A model generated the notes under the pieces. It saw only the letters and a list, made by a program, of their open reading frames with translations. It did no database searches and was not told the origin of the DNA. The translations under genes and the position numbers were made by a program. From Buxus sempervirens (taxonomy: Eukaryota > Streptophyta > Magnoliopsida > Buxales > Buxaceae), in the NCBI GenBank assembly GCA_947561395.2, contig OX387184.1, positions 55,301,197 through 55,365,196 on the forward strand: a stretch of 64,000 bases of DNA, written 5' to 3'. This document shows, one piece after another, positions 10,356 through 20,373 of the stretch; the first letter of the stretch is position 1; every line of letters begins with the position of its first letter.

Positions 10356-11438
10356 TTAATTCCCTTGAAGGATGTTGCCTGCCATGGGTGAAACAAGGCT
10401 TTCCATATGATTACATGCCTCAAATGCAGATGGTATACCATGGATATGAAGATCACTGATGCTACTGTTCACAGGGTCATATAAAACAATCCTCGAGTAA
10501 TCATTCTGCACTAAAATTTCACCATTTTTCTGAAAGCCAAATACCTTCAAGTATCCAGATTTCGTGGTCAATTTTGTCGGATTTTCAGAAAATTGTTTAG
10601 TCCAAGACTTCTCATCACCATAATCCTTCATCACCCATATCTCAAAACAAGGCTTATATTGAAACCAACAAAAAATACAAAGAATTCCCTCCACTACAGC
10701 TATCCTCAATGTTGTCTTCAAATCCCCAAAATCAGGCAGCAGCATCTCTCGAAATTGCTCATCCCTCAAATCAAAACAAGCAATAAATGTGGTTCGATCC
10801 GGAGGTTCACTGCATGCCACCCAATAGAGAATTCCATTAAGCAGTGCTCCACGAGTAAAAATGCCAAAATTATACGGTAAGTGCTCAACGCTTCTCCATG
10901 AATTATCTCCTAAGGTACGGACAGCAACCCCAATTATTCTACCTCCAAACTCTTTCTTCAGAAAACAGAGCACCTTATATTCACCTGTAAAGGGACTGTA
11001 ACCAAAATCAAGATGACTGCTCAGACGTGCAGGATAATTGGAATCAGTAGTGAATTTAATGTGTTCTCTAGTAACAGGATTCGATACATAAATAGTATTT
11101 TCGTGGTTGAAACAGATTAAACCATTGCAACAACCTATTAGTCTAATCCGTCCGTCAGAATGTGGGAGATGGATTTCTATAGCCGACATTACAACACGAG
11201 CCTCAAAGTCCGCGGTGAAGAGCTTGCCACCAGATGCAAGTATGATCTTAGGGTTGTTCTTCATTGATTGGTGGAGGTGCATTTTGATGAAACGAGGGTT
11301 GGTAACGAAACCCCACGCAGATTTGGAAACGCATCTGAACTGACAGAGGGCATCTGCGGGTAATCTTAAAAGAATGTCTTCAACAATCTCGGTTGGAAAC
11401 TGTGGCAATGGCGTCGACTGCTCTAAATTTCTCATCAC
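10356..11438 (-). CDS. F-box protein with F-box-associated (FBA) domain, divergent paralogue
   Basis: Single-exon gene of 360 codons. An F-box lies at about residues 14-56 (FPTEIVEDILLRLPADAL, then QFRCVSKSAWGFVTNPRFIKMHL), where Skp1-type subunits dock in SCF ubiquitin ligases. The remainder is an F-box-associated domain with its usual signposts: CCNGLICF near 103-110, a GYSPFTGEYKVLCF block, and NGILYWVACSEP. It also has FDLRDEQFREMLLPDFGD, EIWVMKDYGDEKSWTKQF and NHMESLVSP near the end. Length fits the At3g23880-like family. It is clearly related to, but more diverged than, the three plus-strand genes starting at 11727, 32555 and 53088. It is transcribed away from the 11727 gene across a 288-bp gap. 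The target substrate is unknown. No breaks are seen, so it is probably functional. Confidence 0.9.
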   Translation of the reverse strand: MMRNLEQSTPLPQFPTEIVEDILLRLPADALCQFRCVSKSAWGFVTNPRFIKMHLHQSMKNNPKIILASGGKLFTADFEARVVMSAIEIHLPHSDGRIRLIGCCNGLICFNHENTIYVSNPVTREHIKFTTDSNYPARLSSHLDFGYSPFTGEYKVLCFLKKEFGGRIIGVAVRTLGDNSWRSVEHLPYNFGIFTRGALLNGILYWVACSEPPDRTTFIACFDLRDEQFREMLLPDFGDLKTTLRIAVVEGILCIFCWFQYKPCFEIWVMKDYGDEKSWTKQFSENPTKLTTKSGYLKVFGFQKNGEILVQNDYSRIVLYDPVNSSISDLHIHGIPSAFEACNHMESLVSPMAGNILQGN

Positions 11439-11726
11439 TGTTCCCGCGGATGTTTTTTTCCTTCACGACTGAAAGATAAAAAAGGATCGACGTTATGAAA
11501 GAGAATTTGAGCAGGCGCGTTTTAGGGCACCTACGGGCACAGACACCCCACAACGCGCGACCGCGCGCGCGCGTTTTCCTTCACTCGCTCGCACCCTGTG
11601 CGGTGACTTGACAAGTGTGGGGTCTTAAGCGGAAGACAAGACTTTCATTCACCTTGTAAATGACGAAAGAGAGCCTGCATCGCTCCGAATGCTCTGCGAA
11701 GTCCAGAGGATCAAAACCCAGAGACG
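11439..11726. promoter_or_regulatory. Divergent CG-rich promoter region between two F-box genes
   Basis: The 288 bp between two head-to-head F-box genes must hold both promoters. About 11512-11577 is unusually CG-rich, with an alternating (CG)n stretch (ACGCGCGACCGCGCGCGCGC) that could adopt Z-DNA and be methylated. Bases about 11640-11726 are conserved upstream of the 32555 and 53088 genes (TAAATGACGAAAGA and GTCCAGANGATCAAAACCC blocks), so they are probably the shared 5' UTR. No certain TATA box was identified. Confidence 0.6.
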
Positions 11727-12794
11727 ATGAAGAGAAGAAAGCAAGTTCAAAAGCGCTGGCGCCTGCCTTCATCGCAGCCACTGCCGAAGCTTCCAACTGA
11801 AATAATTGAAGAAATCCTTTCAAGGTTGCCCCTCGATTCCTTGTTTAGGTTCAGGTGTGTTTGCAAATCCTGGTACCATCTAGTTAAAGACCCTTATTTC
11901 ATCAAAATGCAACTCAGTCGAGCAAACGAGAACCCTAAAATCTTAATTGCATATCCCTATGAACAATTCTCTGTAGAATTCCAGGCATGTGATAAAACAT
12001 CAATTGTGGATTTACATCCACCGACTGAGGGATTAATCTCAGTTGAAAATTCTTGCAATGGGTTAGTGTGTTATGTTGAGGAAGCAAGAGGAGGCGTTTT
12101 TGTGTGGAATCCGTTTACCGGAGACTACAAGAAATTGCCTGATGTGCCTGATGTTCAGTCCAATGGTTCGAGACTTTTTGGTTTAGGTTACTCTTCCGCC
12201 TTGGATGAGTACAAAGTCGTAAAGCTTAGCCTTTTTTCTAATGAGGTCTGGGTTCATACTTTGGGAACGCATTCATGGAGAACAGTTGATTATGCTCTAT
12301 CCGAAATAAATGCGCTTGACCCTGGAGTATATCTCAATGGAGATCTTCATTGGATTTTATTTGACAAAACAAAACCCCATGTGATCCTTGTTTTCGATTT
12401 GGGTGACGAGAAATTCAGGGAGATGTTGCTGCCTGATTTCGGGAACAGGATTATGAGTTCTCGGATAGTGTTGCTGGGAGGCCAACTCTGTGTACACTAT
12501 TTTTCTTCCAGGGGAGATTATGGTGAGATATGGGTAATGAAAGAATATGGGAATGAGAAGTCATGGTTGAAGCAATTCTCCGAAATGTGGACAAAGTTTA
12601 CTGGAAGATATGGGCAAATACGAATCTTGGGCTCCACAAAGAGCGGAGAAATTTTACTAGCTAGGAACAAAAGGTTTGATTTATTTAATCCTGTGGATCA
12701 AAGAATCAGGCCGCTTCCTATTTGTGGTAGTCCGTATCTCCTTGAAGCAAACAACTATGTGGAGAGCCTTGTTTCACCCATGGATAATGTGTAA
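11727..12794 (+). CDS. F-box/FBA protein, module A
   Basis: Single-exon gene of 355 codons. The N-terminus is strongly basic (MKRRKQVQKRWR), possibly a nuclear signal. The F-box spans about residues 22-64 (LPTEIIEEILSRLPLDSL, then FRFRCVCKSWYHLVKDPYFI). The FBA region has SCNGLVCYV, FVWNPFTGDYKKLP, GYSSALDEYKVVKL, VWVHTLGTHSWR, YLNGDLHWI, FDLGDEKFREMLLPDF and EIWVMKEYGNEKSWLKQF. It ends NYVESLVSPMDNV. The start is chosen because the same MKR context and upstream block recur in two paralogues. By family it should be a substrate receptor of an SCF E3 ubiquitin ligase. No substrate can be inferred. It differs from the 32555 and 53088 genes mainly in the mid-FBA loops. Confidence 0.93.
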   Translation: MKRRKQVQKRWRLPSSQPLPKLPTEIIEEILSRLPLDSLFRFRCVCKSWYHLVKDPYFIKMQLSRANENPKILIAYPYEQFSVEFQACDKTSIVDLHPPTEGLISVENSCNGLVCYVEEARGGVFVWNPFTGDYKKLPDVPDVQSNGSRLFGLGYSSALDEYKVVKLSLFSNEVWVHTLGTHSWRTVDYALSEINALDPGVYLNGDLHWILFDKTKPHVILVFDLGDEKFREMLLPDFGNRIMSSRIVLLGGQLCVHYFSSRGDYGEIWVMKEYGNEKSWLKQFSEMWTKFTGRYGQIRILGSTKSGEILLARNKRFDLFNPVDQRIRPLPICGSPYLLEANNYVESLVSPMDNV

Positions 12795-13331
12795 AGGGCA
12801 ATATCAAGCAGAAAGGACAGGAATAATAAGGTAAATTAAATTAGTATGCACTATTTTACAATTTTTTATGCATAAGAAGATTCTTAGTACAGTCAGTTTA
12901 ATTATATTTGTGCAAATAATGGTTTTGCAATCTTGGTTCCTAGATGACAAACACTTTGGAAGCATGTGTTTCTGCAAAAATCATGTGTTTCTGCAGTCAC
13001 TCACTTGAGCTTAGATCTACCTTATTGTTCAAGACAATGATGGCCAGTGTTTTAAAAAATGGTTCACACAAGGCTTTTTCTCATTGCTATATGTTATTCA
13101 TTCAAGCGCACAAAAATGCAACTGTTTATATTTGTATTTTAATTTTTAATAGACTCTATGTGAACTTTTTTAACTTCTTTTTTGTGTTTTTTTAAATCAC
13201 CATTTATGTGAAAAAAAAATGCTTTAAAAACCGGACTGGATTGACTGATCAAACCCTGACTGAGCCTCTCAACAATTCAGTTCATTTTCATTATGGGTTT
13301 CATTAAAAAATTGATGTAAACTAGTGTGAAC
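12795..13331 (+). other. F-box 3' flank, recurrent module segment
   Basis: The sequence after the stop codon (GTGTAAAGGGCAATATCAAG, then TTTTATGCATAAGAAGATTC) recurs after the other F-box genes (33638, 54243, 61438). Diverged forms without an F-box occur near 16410, 23135, 35570 and 43290. The distal part (13228-13331, CCGGACTGGATTGACTG and onwards) recurs near 34705, 54665 and 61695. It is probably the 3' UTR plus downstream DNA. It contains no gene of its own. Confidence 0.7.
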
Positions 13332-14111
13332 TAGGGCTGCAACTCGGTGCGGTTTGGTTCGGATTGGCCTCAACCCAAGATCAAACCAAGGTTGCTGATG
13401 GTCGGCCCAAAACCGAACCGAACCGACCTCAGAACCGAAATACCCAAACCGAAAACCGAACCGATTATTTAAAGAAAACCCGTAACCCAACCCAAACCGA
13501 ATTGCAAAATTCAGTTCGGTTTGGTTTGGGTCATTTTCACGTACTTAAAACCTGTTATCAAGAGAGAGATTCCCACTTTTGTCCAAAAATAAAAAATTTA
13601 AAGAATACATAACAAATTTAAAGGATCATCATTTACATGCGGTTCAATCCCTTAAGTAGTTCACATGCATACATAAAATGAAACAAAGAGCTTAAAATAC
13701 CAAGTTATATGTTAATTGTTTTGGATCGTACTTTTGAGTTCATGAATCAATTTAATAATTAACTACAAAGATTTATAAAATAATAATCTTATTCATTATT
13801 TTATAACTTATAATTTATAAGTTATATTTTATTATTACAACTTTATCTATTGTATATTTTATATATATTATTATATTTCGGTTTGGTTCGGTTCGGTTTT
13901 ACACTTAGGAAATTTGGTTTGGTTTTCGGTTCAGTTCGATTCGGTTAACCCGAGCTTTTAACCCAAAACTGAACCAAACAAATTTGGTTCTCTATTTTTA
14001 GAACCAAAACCTACCCAAAGACTATATAACCCAAATCAAACCGACCCAAAGTTGGGTTGGACCAGTTCGGTTTCGGTTTTAACCGACCCAAGTTGCAACC
14101 CTAATGTGAAC
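13324..14111. mobile_element. Non-autonomous hAT element, CCGAACC-rich
   Basis: The element (13332-14103) starts TAGGGCTGCAACTCGGT and ends with the near inverse, ACCCAAGTTGCAACCCTA. It is flanked by GTGTGAAC (13324-13331) and ATGTGAAC (14104-14111), an 8-bp duplication with one mismatch, as for hAT transposons. Both subterminal regions are packed with CCGAACC/GGTTCGG motifs, typical of hAT transposase-binding repeats; the middle is AT-rich. No transposase. The same terminal family forms the gene-carrying element at 30528-32152. Uninterrupted paralogous sequence near 54765 confirms the insertion. Confidence 0.85.
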
Positions 14112-14219
14112 ACAAGAACCTTTGTAAATTATATGAACCGGATGGTTTGGATCAAACTAGGTGATTCATTGCAAGAGGCATTACTTAGTAGGTATTTAGT
14201 GAGCAACAACACGGTTTTA

Positions 14220-15079
14220 AAACTTTTCCAGTACAACTCGGTATCGGTCCCATGGGTGCGGCTTTTTTGTTGGAACTGGCAAAACTAGGCCTGACTTAGG
14301 TGGTGCTGAGTTGATATTGCTCGAGTTGACTCAATCTTGGGTGGTTCCACTTCCTACTCTTGTCTGCCTGGCATTAGCTGCAGACATTATGGGAATAAGA
14401 AGAAGAAGAAAGAAAGAAGAGGAAGAAGAAGAAGGGGAAAAATCATTTCAGAAACCAGAAATCTTAAGGAAGAAGAAATATATAAGAAGAAGAAAGATGA
14501 ACGAGGAAAACCAAACCTGCTGGTACCGGCTAATATTGTCTGGTACTGGAGGTATATACAGGTACTAGTATGAAATCCAATATTTTTAGGGTTGATCAAC
14601 TCTTGTGATTTGAGATTTATTTGATTAAGCTTTCCCTATTCAAAATGTAAACTTATAAATATATAGAAACAACTAAGATTTTTTCCATTTGCTTTAATTG
14701 AGAAAGAAGGAAAAAGAAAAAGCAAGGAAACCCTATATTCATACGGACCATCTGATGCTTACTTCAGTTTCTCTATACATTTTTAAATAATACGTGTTGA
14801 ATTGGTTATGTTCAGCTATATTTTATGCATTATCATTCCGCACAGTTTTTTTTTGTAACAGATATAGTTTAGAACATATTTGCGTGTGGGGTAGGTGTCG
14901 CTTAAAAATGTGGTCAGATAAAGGTGAGAATGTTACAATGGTTTGGTTTGGGTAGGTGTTGCCTCAGGTTGTCAACCTGAGGCCTAGGATCAAATCCTGC
15001 CTTCTACCACAGACCCCCTTCACTATACTTACCTTCCTAAGAGAAAAAAAAAATGAAGACCTAGGGAGGCAGTTATGAG
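14220..15079 (+). repeat. Recurrent GAA-rich / RTE-relic repeat, copy 1
   Basis: The unit has a fixed order: a CTCGGTAT-GGCC-ACTCGG stretch, a (GAA)n purine tract (14397-14510), a CCGGCTGGTACTG stretch, and TTTGATTAAGCTTTCCCTA. It then has a GTAACAAATAT-GAACATATTTG stretch and the start of an RTE-like RT tail (AAGATGGTTTGGGTATG). Other copies begin near 15090, 18540, 19560, 37600, 39310 and 54880. In this copy the RT tail is broken by a SINE-like insert at about 14950-15053. Frames read through the GAA tract are not genes. Confidence 0.7.
14950..15053 (+). mobile_element. Possible tRNA-derived SINE
   Basis: Compared with paralogous repeats (near 20320 and 56150), about 100 bp is inserted after GGTTTGG. 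The insert has a hairpin TCAGGTTGTCAACCTGA, a box-B-like GGATCAAATCC (14987-14997) and ends in A10. A clear target duplication is not visible. Confidence 0.45.
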
Positions 15080-16090
15080 TGAAGTCACCGGTATGAGTTC
15101 TTGTTTGAAATTGGCCAAACGTGGCCTGACTCAGGTGGTATTGGCTCAGTATTGTCCGAGTTGACTCGGTCTCGGGCACTACCGACTTGGTATGACCTGA
15201 GAGTAGCTGAAGACGATACGAGAAGGAGTAAGAGAAAAAAAAAGGAAAAAAAAAAGATGAAAAGCCATCTCAAAAACCAGAAGATACCAGATTTCTGCTT
15301 TCAGAAATCTAGTTCCAGATTATTCCAGATTTCTGAAGGAAGATGAAATCTGGTAGAAGAAGAAAGAAGAAGAGAACAAAAGATGAATTGGCTCGTATCA
15401 GTGGTATGTAAAGGTACTGGTACCAAATCTGAGATTTTAATGTCTGATAAACACAAGATTTATTTGATTAAGTTTTCCATGATCAAAATATAAACTTGTA
15501 AAAAACTAAAGGAACACGTAAGAATTAATTCCTTTTTGCTTCAATCAAAAAAAGGAAAAAGAAAAAGCAACGAAACCCTATATTCCTACCAGTCATCTGA
15601 TGCTTATTTCAGTTTTTTCTCTGTATGTTTTTAAATAATGTGTTGTTGAATTGATTACTTTGAGATCCATTTTAAGTTTTATCCTTCTACGTTTAGTCTT
15701 CTTGTAACAAATAAAGTTTGGAACATCTTTGCAGGTGGTTGGATTTTACTTAAAATGGTGATCAAATTAAAGAGAGCAGGTTAAGATGGTTTAGGTGTGT
15801 AAATCGAAGAACTAGAGGGTTAAGATGGTTTAGGTGTGTAAAGTGAAGAACTAGAGGGGCATTTATGGAAATGTGTAAGAGGATACTCAATTACTCATTG
15901 AAATATCTAAGAGGGTAAGGATAAGATCAAAGAGAATGTGGATGGAATCAGTTAGAAAGTATTTGACTACTTGTTAGCTGACTAAAGATGTGGTTTTTGA
16001 TAGGTTGGAGTGGAGGAACAGAATTTGTGTTGTTGTTCCCAAATAGTTGGAACAAGGCATTTGGTAATTGATTGATTGAGAACATATATA
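15080..16090 (+). repeat. GAA-rich / RTE-relic repeat, copy 2
   Basis: Same order as copy 1, with the GAA-like purine tract at 15220-15375 and the RTE-like RT tail at about 15780-16060. In the RT part a 39-bp segment (GGTTAAGATGGTTTAGGTGT and onward) is tandemly duplicated at about 15779 and 15818. Stops and the duplication make the RT remnant non-coding. Confidence 0.65.
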
Positions 16091-17211
16091 TATATTATTG
16101 ATAAAAAGGATGAAACATATACTTTAAATACCAGAAGCAACTGTAAATAAATAAAACCATCCAATCATATTATAATAGCAAAAATAATAATCTTGGAAGT
16201 ATGGTCAAAAGCCAACAAGTCTGATACCTGTTAATGGGTCTATAATTATGCAAAGATCCAAATCGGAAAAAAACTTTATCAGATGCACAACAGAAAAATG
16301 ATTAGAAATGCAACAATATCTTAGCCTTGTATCTAACTCCTACATGGTTTGGGATCAGCCATCTTGATTTGCCAATTCCTTTGCGAAAAGATTCCATTTT
16401 TTATTGTGTAAGGGCAATTCCAAGTCAAACAGAGAGTGTGAGTACAAGGTGAAATAAATTACATACTCTACTCTACATTCTTTTATGCATGAGAATGTTC
16501 ATACTACTGTTTGTTTAATTTTATGATTGATGCGAGCTGTGGTATATATTGCAATCTCAATGCTTCAATGAAGACCATTTTGGCCATATTTCTGCCTGCA
16601 AACACCTACTTGAGCTGGAAGTAACATTGTGCTCTTGACAATGATGACCTTGGTTAAATGTGGTTTCACAGTTCACACATGGGTTTTTGTTCCTTGATTG
16701 TATAACCACATAAAAGTATGCAACTGCATAATAAATGTAACAATTTGTTAATTTTGTTTTTAAAGAATGTAATGTGAGCCATTATGAACTATTTTTTCAG
16801 AATTTATATTGAAAAATTAATTAAAGCTTCTATCAAACAAGTTTTTTTTTTGAATCTTCCCTCTTTCTTTTTAGATTTTCTATTTTACTGAGATTTTTTC
16901 CTGAATTTTACAAGTATTTTATGTATCTTTAAGAATTTTACACAGATTTCACATGCAGTTGCATATGTACACAGAGGACAGTGATGACATTACCACAAGT
17001 GTTGTATCTACTTAAATCACTGTACAGTTCTTATGTTTGGCTTTTTCATTTATTCTTCTTCACACTTCAAATACTTTTTGGATTTACAACATTGACTATA
17101 GAGATTTGCGCAAAGTTTTTTTGAATTAGGACCCAAGTTGAGAATTGAAATTAATTCTCAACTTTATCCCCAACTTCTTTTTCCCTTTTTTTTTGGTTTG
17201 TGCAGCTTTGA
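16091..17211 (+). repeat. Orphan F-box 3' flank module, copy 1
   Basis: About 16100-16500 repeats a block also present near 22800, 35230, 42955, 44880 and 57960 (AAATACCAGAAGCAACTGTAAATAAA and on). From about 16410 (TGTGTAAGGGCAATTCCAAG) the sequence follows the 3' flank of the F-box genes, starting at the equivalent of their stop codon. No F-box coding sequence precedes it. About 16810-17200 (CTGAGATTTTTT and CACATGTACAC-AGAGGACAGTG blocks) recurs near 23560, 36000 and 43680. Confidence 0.6.
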
Positions 17212-17523
17212 TCATGGCCTGATTCTATAGTTATCTGTTGATTCTGTTCCAACTAGCTTGATTTGAAGTGTTGATTCAGTTATCTGATTTTTGGTAAGAA
17301 TCAGATGAAGCATTTTAGGAGCATGCTGGTGAAATTCTCCATTTCCTTGCTTGGTGACATGAAATTTGGGAGCTTCGGCGACAATCTCGTACTCCTCTGC
17401 CCTGGTGTTCATCTCGTCATCTTCTGTAGGCTTTTGGACTTCTGCAAACTCTTCGAGTTCGCCTGACCAGAAGTCCAGAGGGGAATCCAGGTCACGGCGT
17501 TTGGAATGAGGCTGTAAGCTTCA
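17212..17523 (-). pseudogene. Exon-like open segment of unknown identity
   Basis: On the minus strand a frame of about 103 codons runs from SLQPHSKRRDLDSPLDFW at about 17520 through SGELEEFAEVQKPTEDDE and the stretch AEEYEIVAEAPKFHVTKQ, ending at 17212. Its composition (acidic/basic, few repeats) is more protein-like than the surroundings, but I do not recognise the family. The duplicate block carries the same segment near 36380-36600 with an internal deletion of roughly 140 bp that removes the middle. It may be an exon relic of a gene carried into the module. Confidence 0.3.
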
Positions 17524-18539
17524 AAGACGGTTTTTGTTTGTTTGTTTTTGTTTTTGTGTTTTCTTTTTCTTTTCCTCTTTTACATGGATTTTGGTTGTTA
17601 CATGATTTGGAAAACCCATTTGCATGACTACATATATAATATGTTAAGCCCTACAAACTTTTGCCACGTGGTAAGAAAGCTATAATAAATCTAATACTTT
17701 TATCATCGAGAACTTCTTAAAAATTTGATGGCTATGATTATAGAAGAGGGAAAAAAATGCCCATAACGAATCTAGAGAGTTGTGTAGCAGTGTTAATTTG
17801 GCTTATTTAGATAGGTATGGATGGTTTGAATTGGCCTGATCTCTCCATGTTCCAAGAAAACCATTGTATTTCTTGGCTAACAGTAACATGGTAAGGTAGA
17901 TGAGAAACCTTTAATTGGGAGGAAAAATAAAGGAAAAGAAGATCACTAAAGGTGTTCTTTTGTCTAGATAGTTTGCCTTGTAAGAAGGGTGTTTGGTCAA
18001 TTTATGGAAAGGACTCCATGATAAATGAGAAGGGCAAAGGAGAAAGGGAAAACTAACAGGGCTGATCTTAAAGAACGAAATATTCAAACATCAAAAAGGA
18101 TTCATTGTTCAGAAGCGATTTTGCTTCTTTTTTTTTTTTAACTAATGGTAGAGTAATGGCGGTTTAAATTCGAGATTAGTCGAAAGTAAAGGTCTCAAAA
18201 ATCAATAAACCTAATTACAAATAGCAAAGCTAACTCAAAACAAAATGTTATTAAATTTGAAATGCTTGTTACATCCTTAAAAAAAGGCCATCTATACAGC
18301 TATAGCTATAGAAAAATCTAGTCACTCAACTTTAATCTTGTGAGGTTAACTATCTAACTTCATGCATGAATATTAGATTTCAGAACCACCCCAGTTTGAA
18401 TCCTTTAGGAATTTGAACTCAAACAACCTACCAACTGAGAAATTAAATAATAAGTAAATAAATAATAAAACTTCTTGAAAGAGGTGCAAGGAAAAAGTGC
18501 TCTTTAGTAAAATATTATGATTTTACATACGTTGGAGTC
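17524..18539. other. Module intergenic sequence, no gene seen
   Basis: This stretch is duplicated at about 36600-37600 with small indels. It contains T-rich runs and no recognisable coding or RNA feature. Confidence 0.5.
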
Positions 18540-19400
18540 TGATTTTGAAGAAGAAGAAGAAGAAAGAAGAGGAAAGATGTTTCAGAAACCAGAAATCTGA
18601 AGGAGGAAATATAGAAGAAGAAGAGGAAGGAGGAAGAAGAAGAAGAAGAAAGAAAGAAAGAAGGAAGAAAAAATATGGAGGAGGAAAGCCGAACCGGCTG
18701 GTACCGGCCAGCACTGTCAGGTACTCGTACAAAATCCGATATTTTAGGGGCTGATCAACAATTGAGATTTGAGATTTATTTGATTAAGCTTTCCCTAGTC
18801 AAAATGTAAACTTGTAAAAATAAAGAAAAAACTAAGCTTTTTCTTTTTTTTTTTTTTTTTTTTACTTTAATAGAGAAAGAAGGAAAAAGAAAAAGCAAAC
18901 CCTACATTTTTACTGGCCATCTAATGCGTAAGTTTCTCTATGTGTTTTTAAGTAATACGTGCTGTTGAATTGACTATGTTGTGCTCCATTTTATTCATTT
19001 TTGTTCCACACTTGGTCTTTTTGTAAACAAATATTGGTTAGAACATATTTGAAATTGGTCTCGTGTCACTTAAAAAGGTGATCAGATAAATTAGAGCATG
19101 CTAAGATGGTTTGAGTATGTAAAGCGAAGACCTACGGAGGCAGTTGTGAGAATGTGTAAGAGAATACTCATTGAAAAATCTGAGAGGGTAAGAGGAAGAT
19201 CAAAGAGAACATGGACGGAATCATTTGGAAAGGATTTGAATACCCATAAGTTAACTGAAGATGTTATTTTTGATAGACCAGTATGGAGGAACATATTTTA
19301 TGTTGCTGATCCCAAATAGTTTGAATATGGGATTTTGTTATTGATTGATTGGGAAGTGATACGTGTGTTTTTGTGTGTATGTTTGTGTACATACATGCAT
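18540..19400 (+). repeat. GAA-rich / RTE-relic repeat, copy 3
   Basis: GAA/GGA purine tract at 18548-18680, the CCGGCTGGTACCGGCCAGC stretch, a T20-plus run near 18845, and then the best-preserved RTE tail (separate entry). Frames over the purine tract are low complexity. Confidence 0.7.
19098..19319 (+). pseudogene. C-terminal tail of an RTE-like LINE reverse transcriptase
   Basis: Seventy-three codons resemble the very end of plant RTE-type reverse transcriptases. In order they contain LRWFEYVKRRPTEAVVRM, then RGRSKRTWTESFGKDLN, then a FDRPVWRNIFYVADPK ending. The RT catalytic core (YxDD) is absent, so this is a 5'-truncated relic. The same relic is found at 38121-38363 and, more damaged, near 15820, 20300, 35040, 40070 and 42780. 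Confidence 0.75.
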
Positions 19401-19499
19401 ACAAGAATCGTTGTAGTTATATGAATCAGATGGTTTGGATCAGACTAGATGGTTCATTATAAGCGTCATTACTTTGTAGCTATTTAGTGTTCAACACAA

Positions 19500-20373
19500 C
19501 GGTGCTAAAACTTGTCCGGTACGACTAGGTATTAGCCCCTACCTGTACAATCAGGTCACTGGTATGGGTTTTTGTTTCAAGTTGGCCAAACTCGACCTGA
19601 CTCGGATGTATCAGCTTGGTATTGCCCATAATTGACTCTGTCTCAGGCAGTACCAACATGGTAGAACCCTATAGTAGCTGCAGATGCTATGGGAGGGGAA
19701 CAAGAAGAAGAAGTAAGAAGAAAAAGAAAGAAGAAGAAGAAAAATAGGGAAAGCCATTTGAAAAAGCAAATACTGAATCCAGATTTCTGATACCAGAAAT
19801 CTCATAGAAGAAGAAGAAGGAAAGCCGAATTGGCTGGTATTGGTGGTACAAATAGGTACCAGCAGTACCAAATCCAAGATTTTAATGTCTGATCAACACT
19901 TGAAAGTTATTTGATTAAGCTTTCCTTATTTAAAACATAAACTTGTAAAACTGAAGGAACAACTAAGATTTAATTCCTTTTTGGTCGACACTTGAGATTT
20001 GAGATTTATTTGATTAAGCTTTCCCTAATTAAAAGATAAACTTTTAAAACTGAAAGAACAACAAAGATTTAATTCCTTTTTTGCTTTAATAAAAAAAAGG
20101 AAAAAGAAAAGCAAAGAAACCCTTTTTTCCTACCTGCCATCTGATGCTTATTTTAGTTTCTCTATAGGTTTTTAAATAACATGTTTAAATTGAGATCCAT
20201 TTTCGTCATTTTCCTTCTACACTTGATCTTCTTGTAACAATTATAGGTTAGAACATATGTGCAAGTGGTTAGTTGTTGCTGAAAAAGTGATTAGACAAAG
20301 GAGAGCAGGTTAAGATTGTTTGGGTATAAAGTGAAGACCTGGAGAGGCAGTTCTTAGCATGTGTAAGATAATG
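19500..20373 (+). repeat. GAA-rich / RTE-relic repeat, copy 4, split by a Helitron
   Basis: Purine tract at about 19700-19825, followed by a duplicated TTGAGATTTGATTTGATTAAGC-like stretch (about 19895 and 19990). The start of the RTE tail follows (20300-20372) and resumes after the Helitron at 22621-22790. The rejoined RT relic is still frame-broken. Confidence 0.65.

Noticed and set aside
14311..14573. Lys/Glu/Arg-rich frames over purine tracts (also near 15100, 18545, 19611, 37671, 54897)
   Set aside because: They come from the GAA repeat of a mobile-element-derived unit and are not conserved as proteins among copies.
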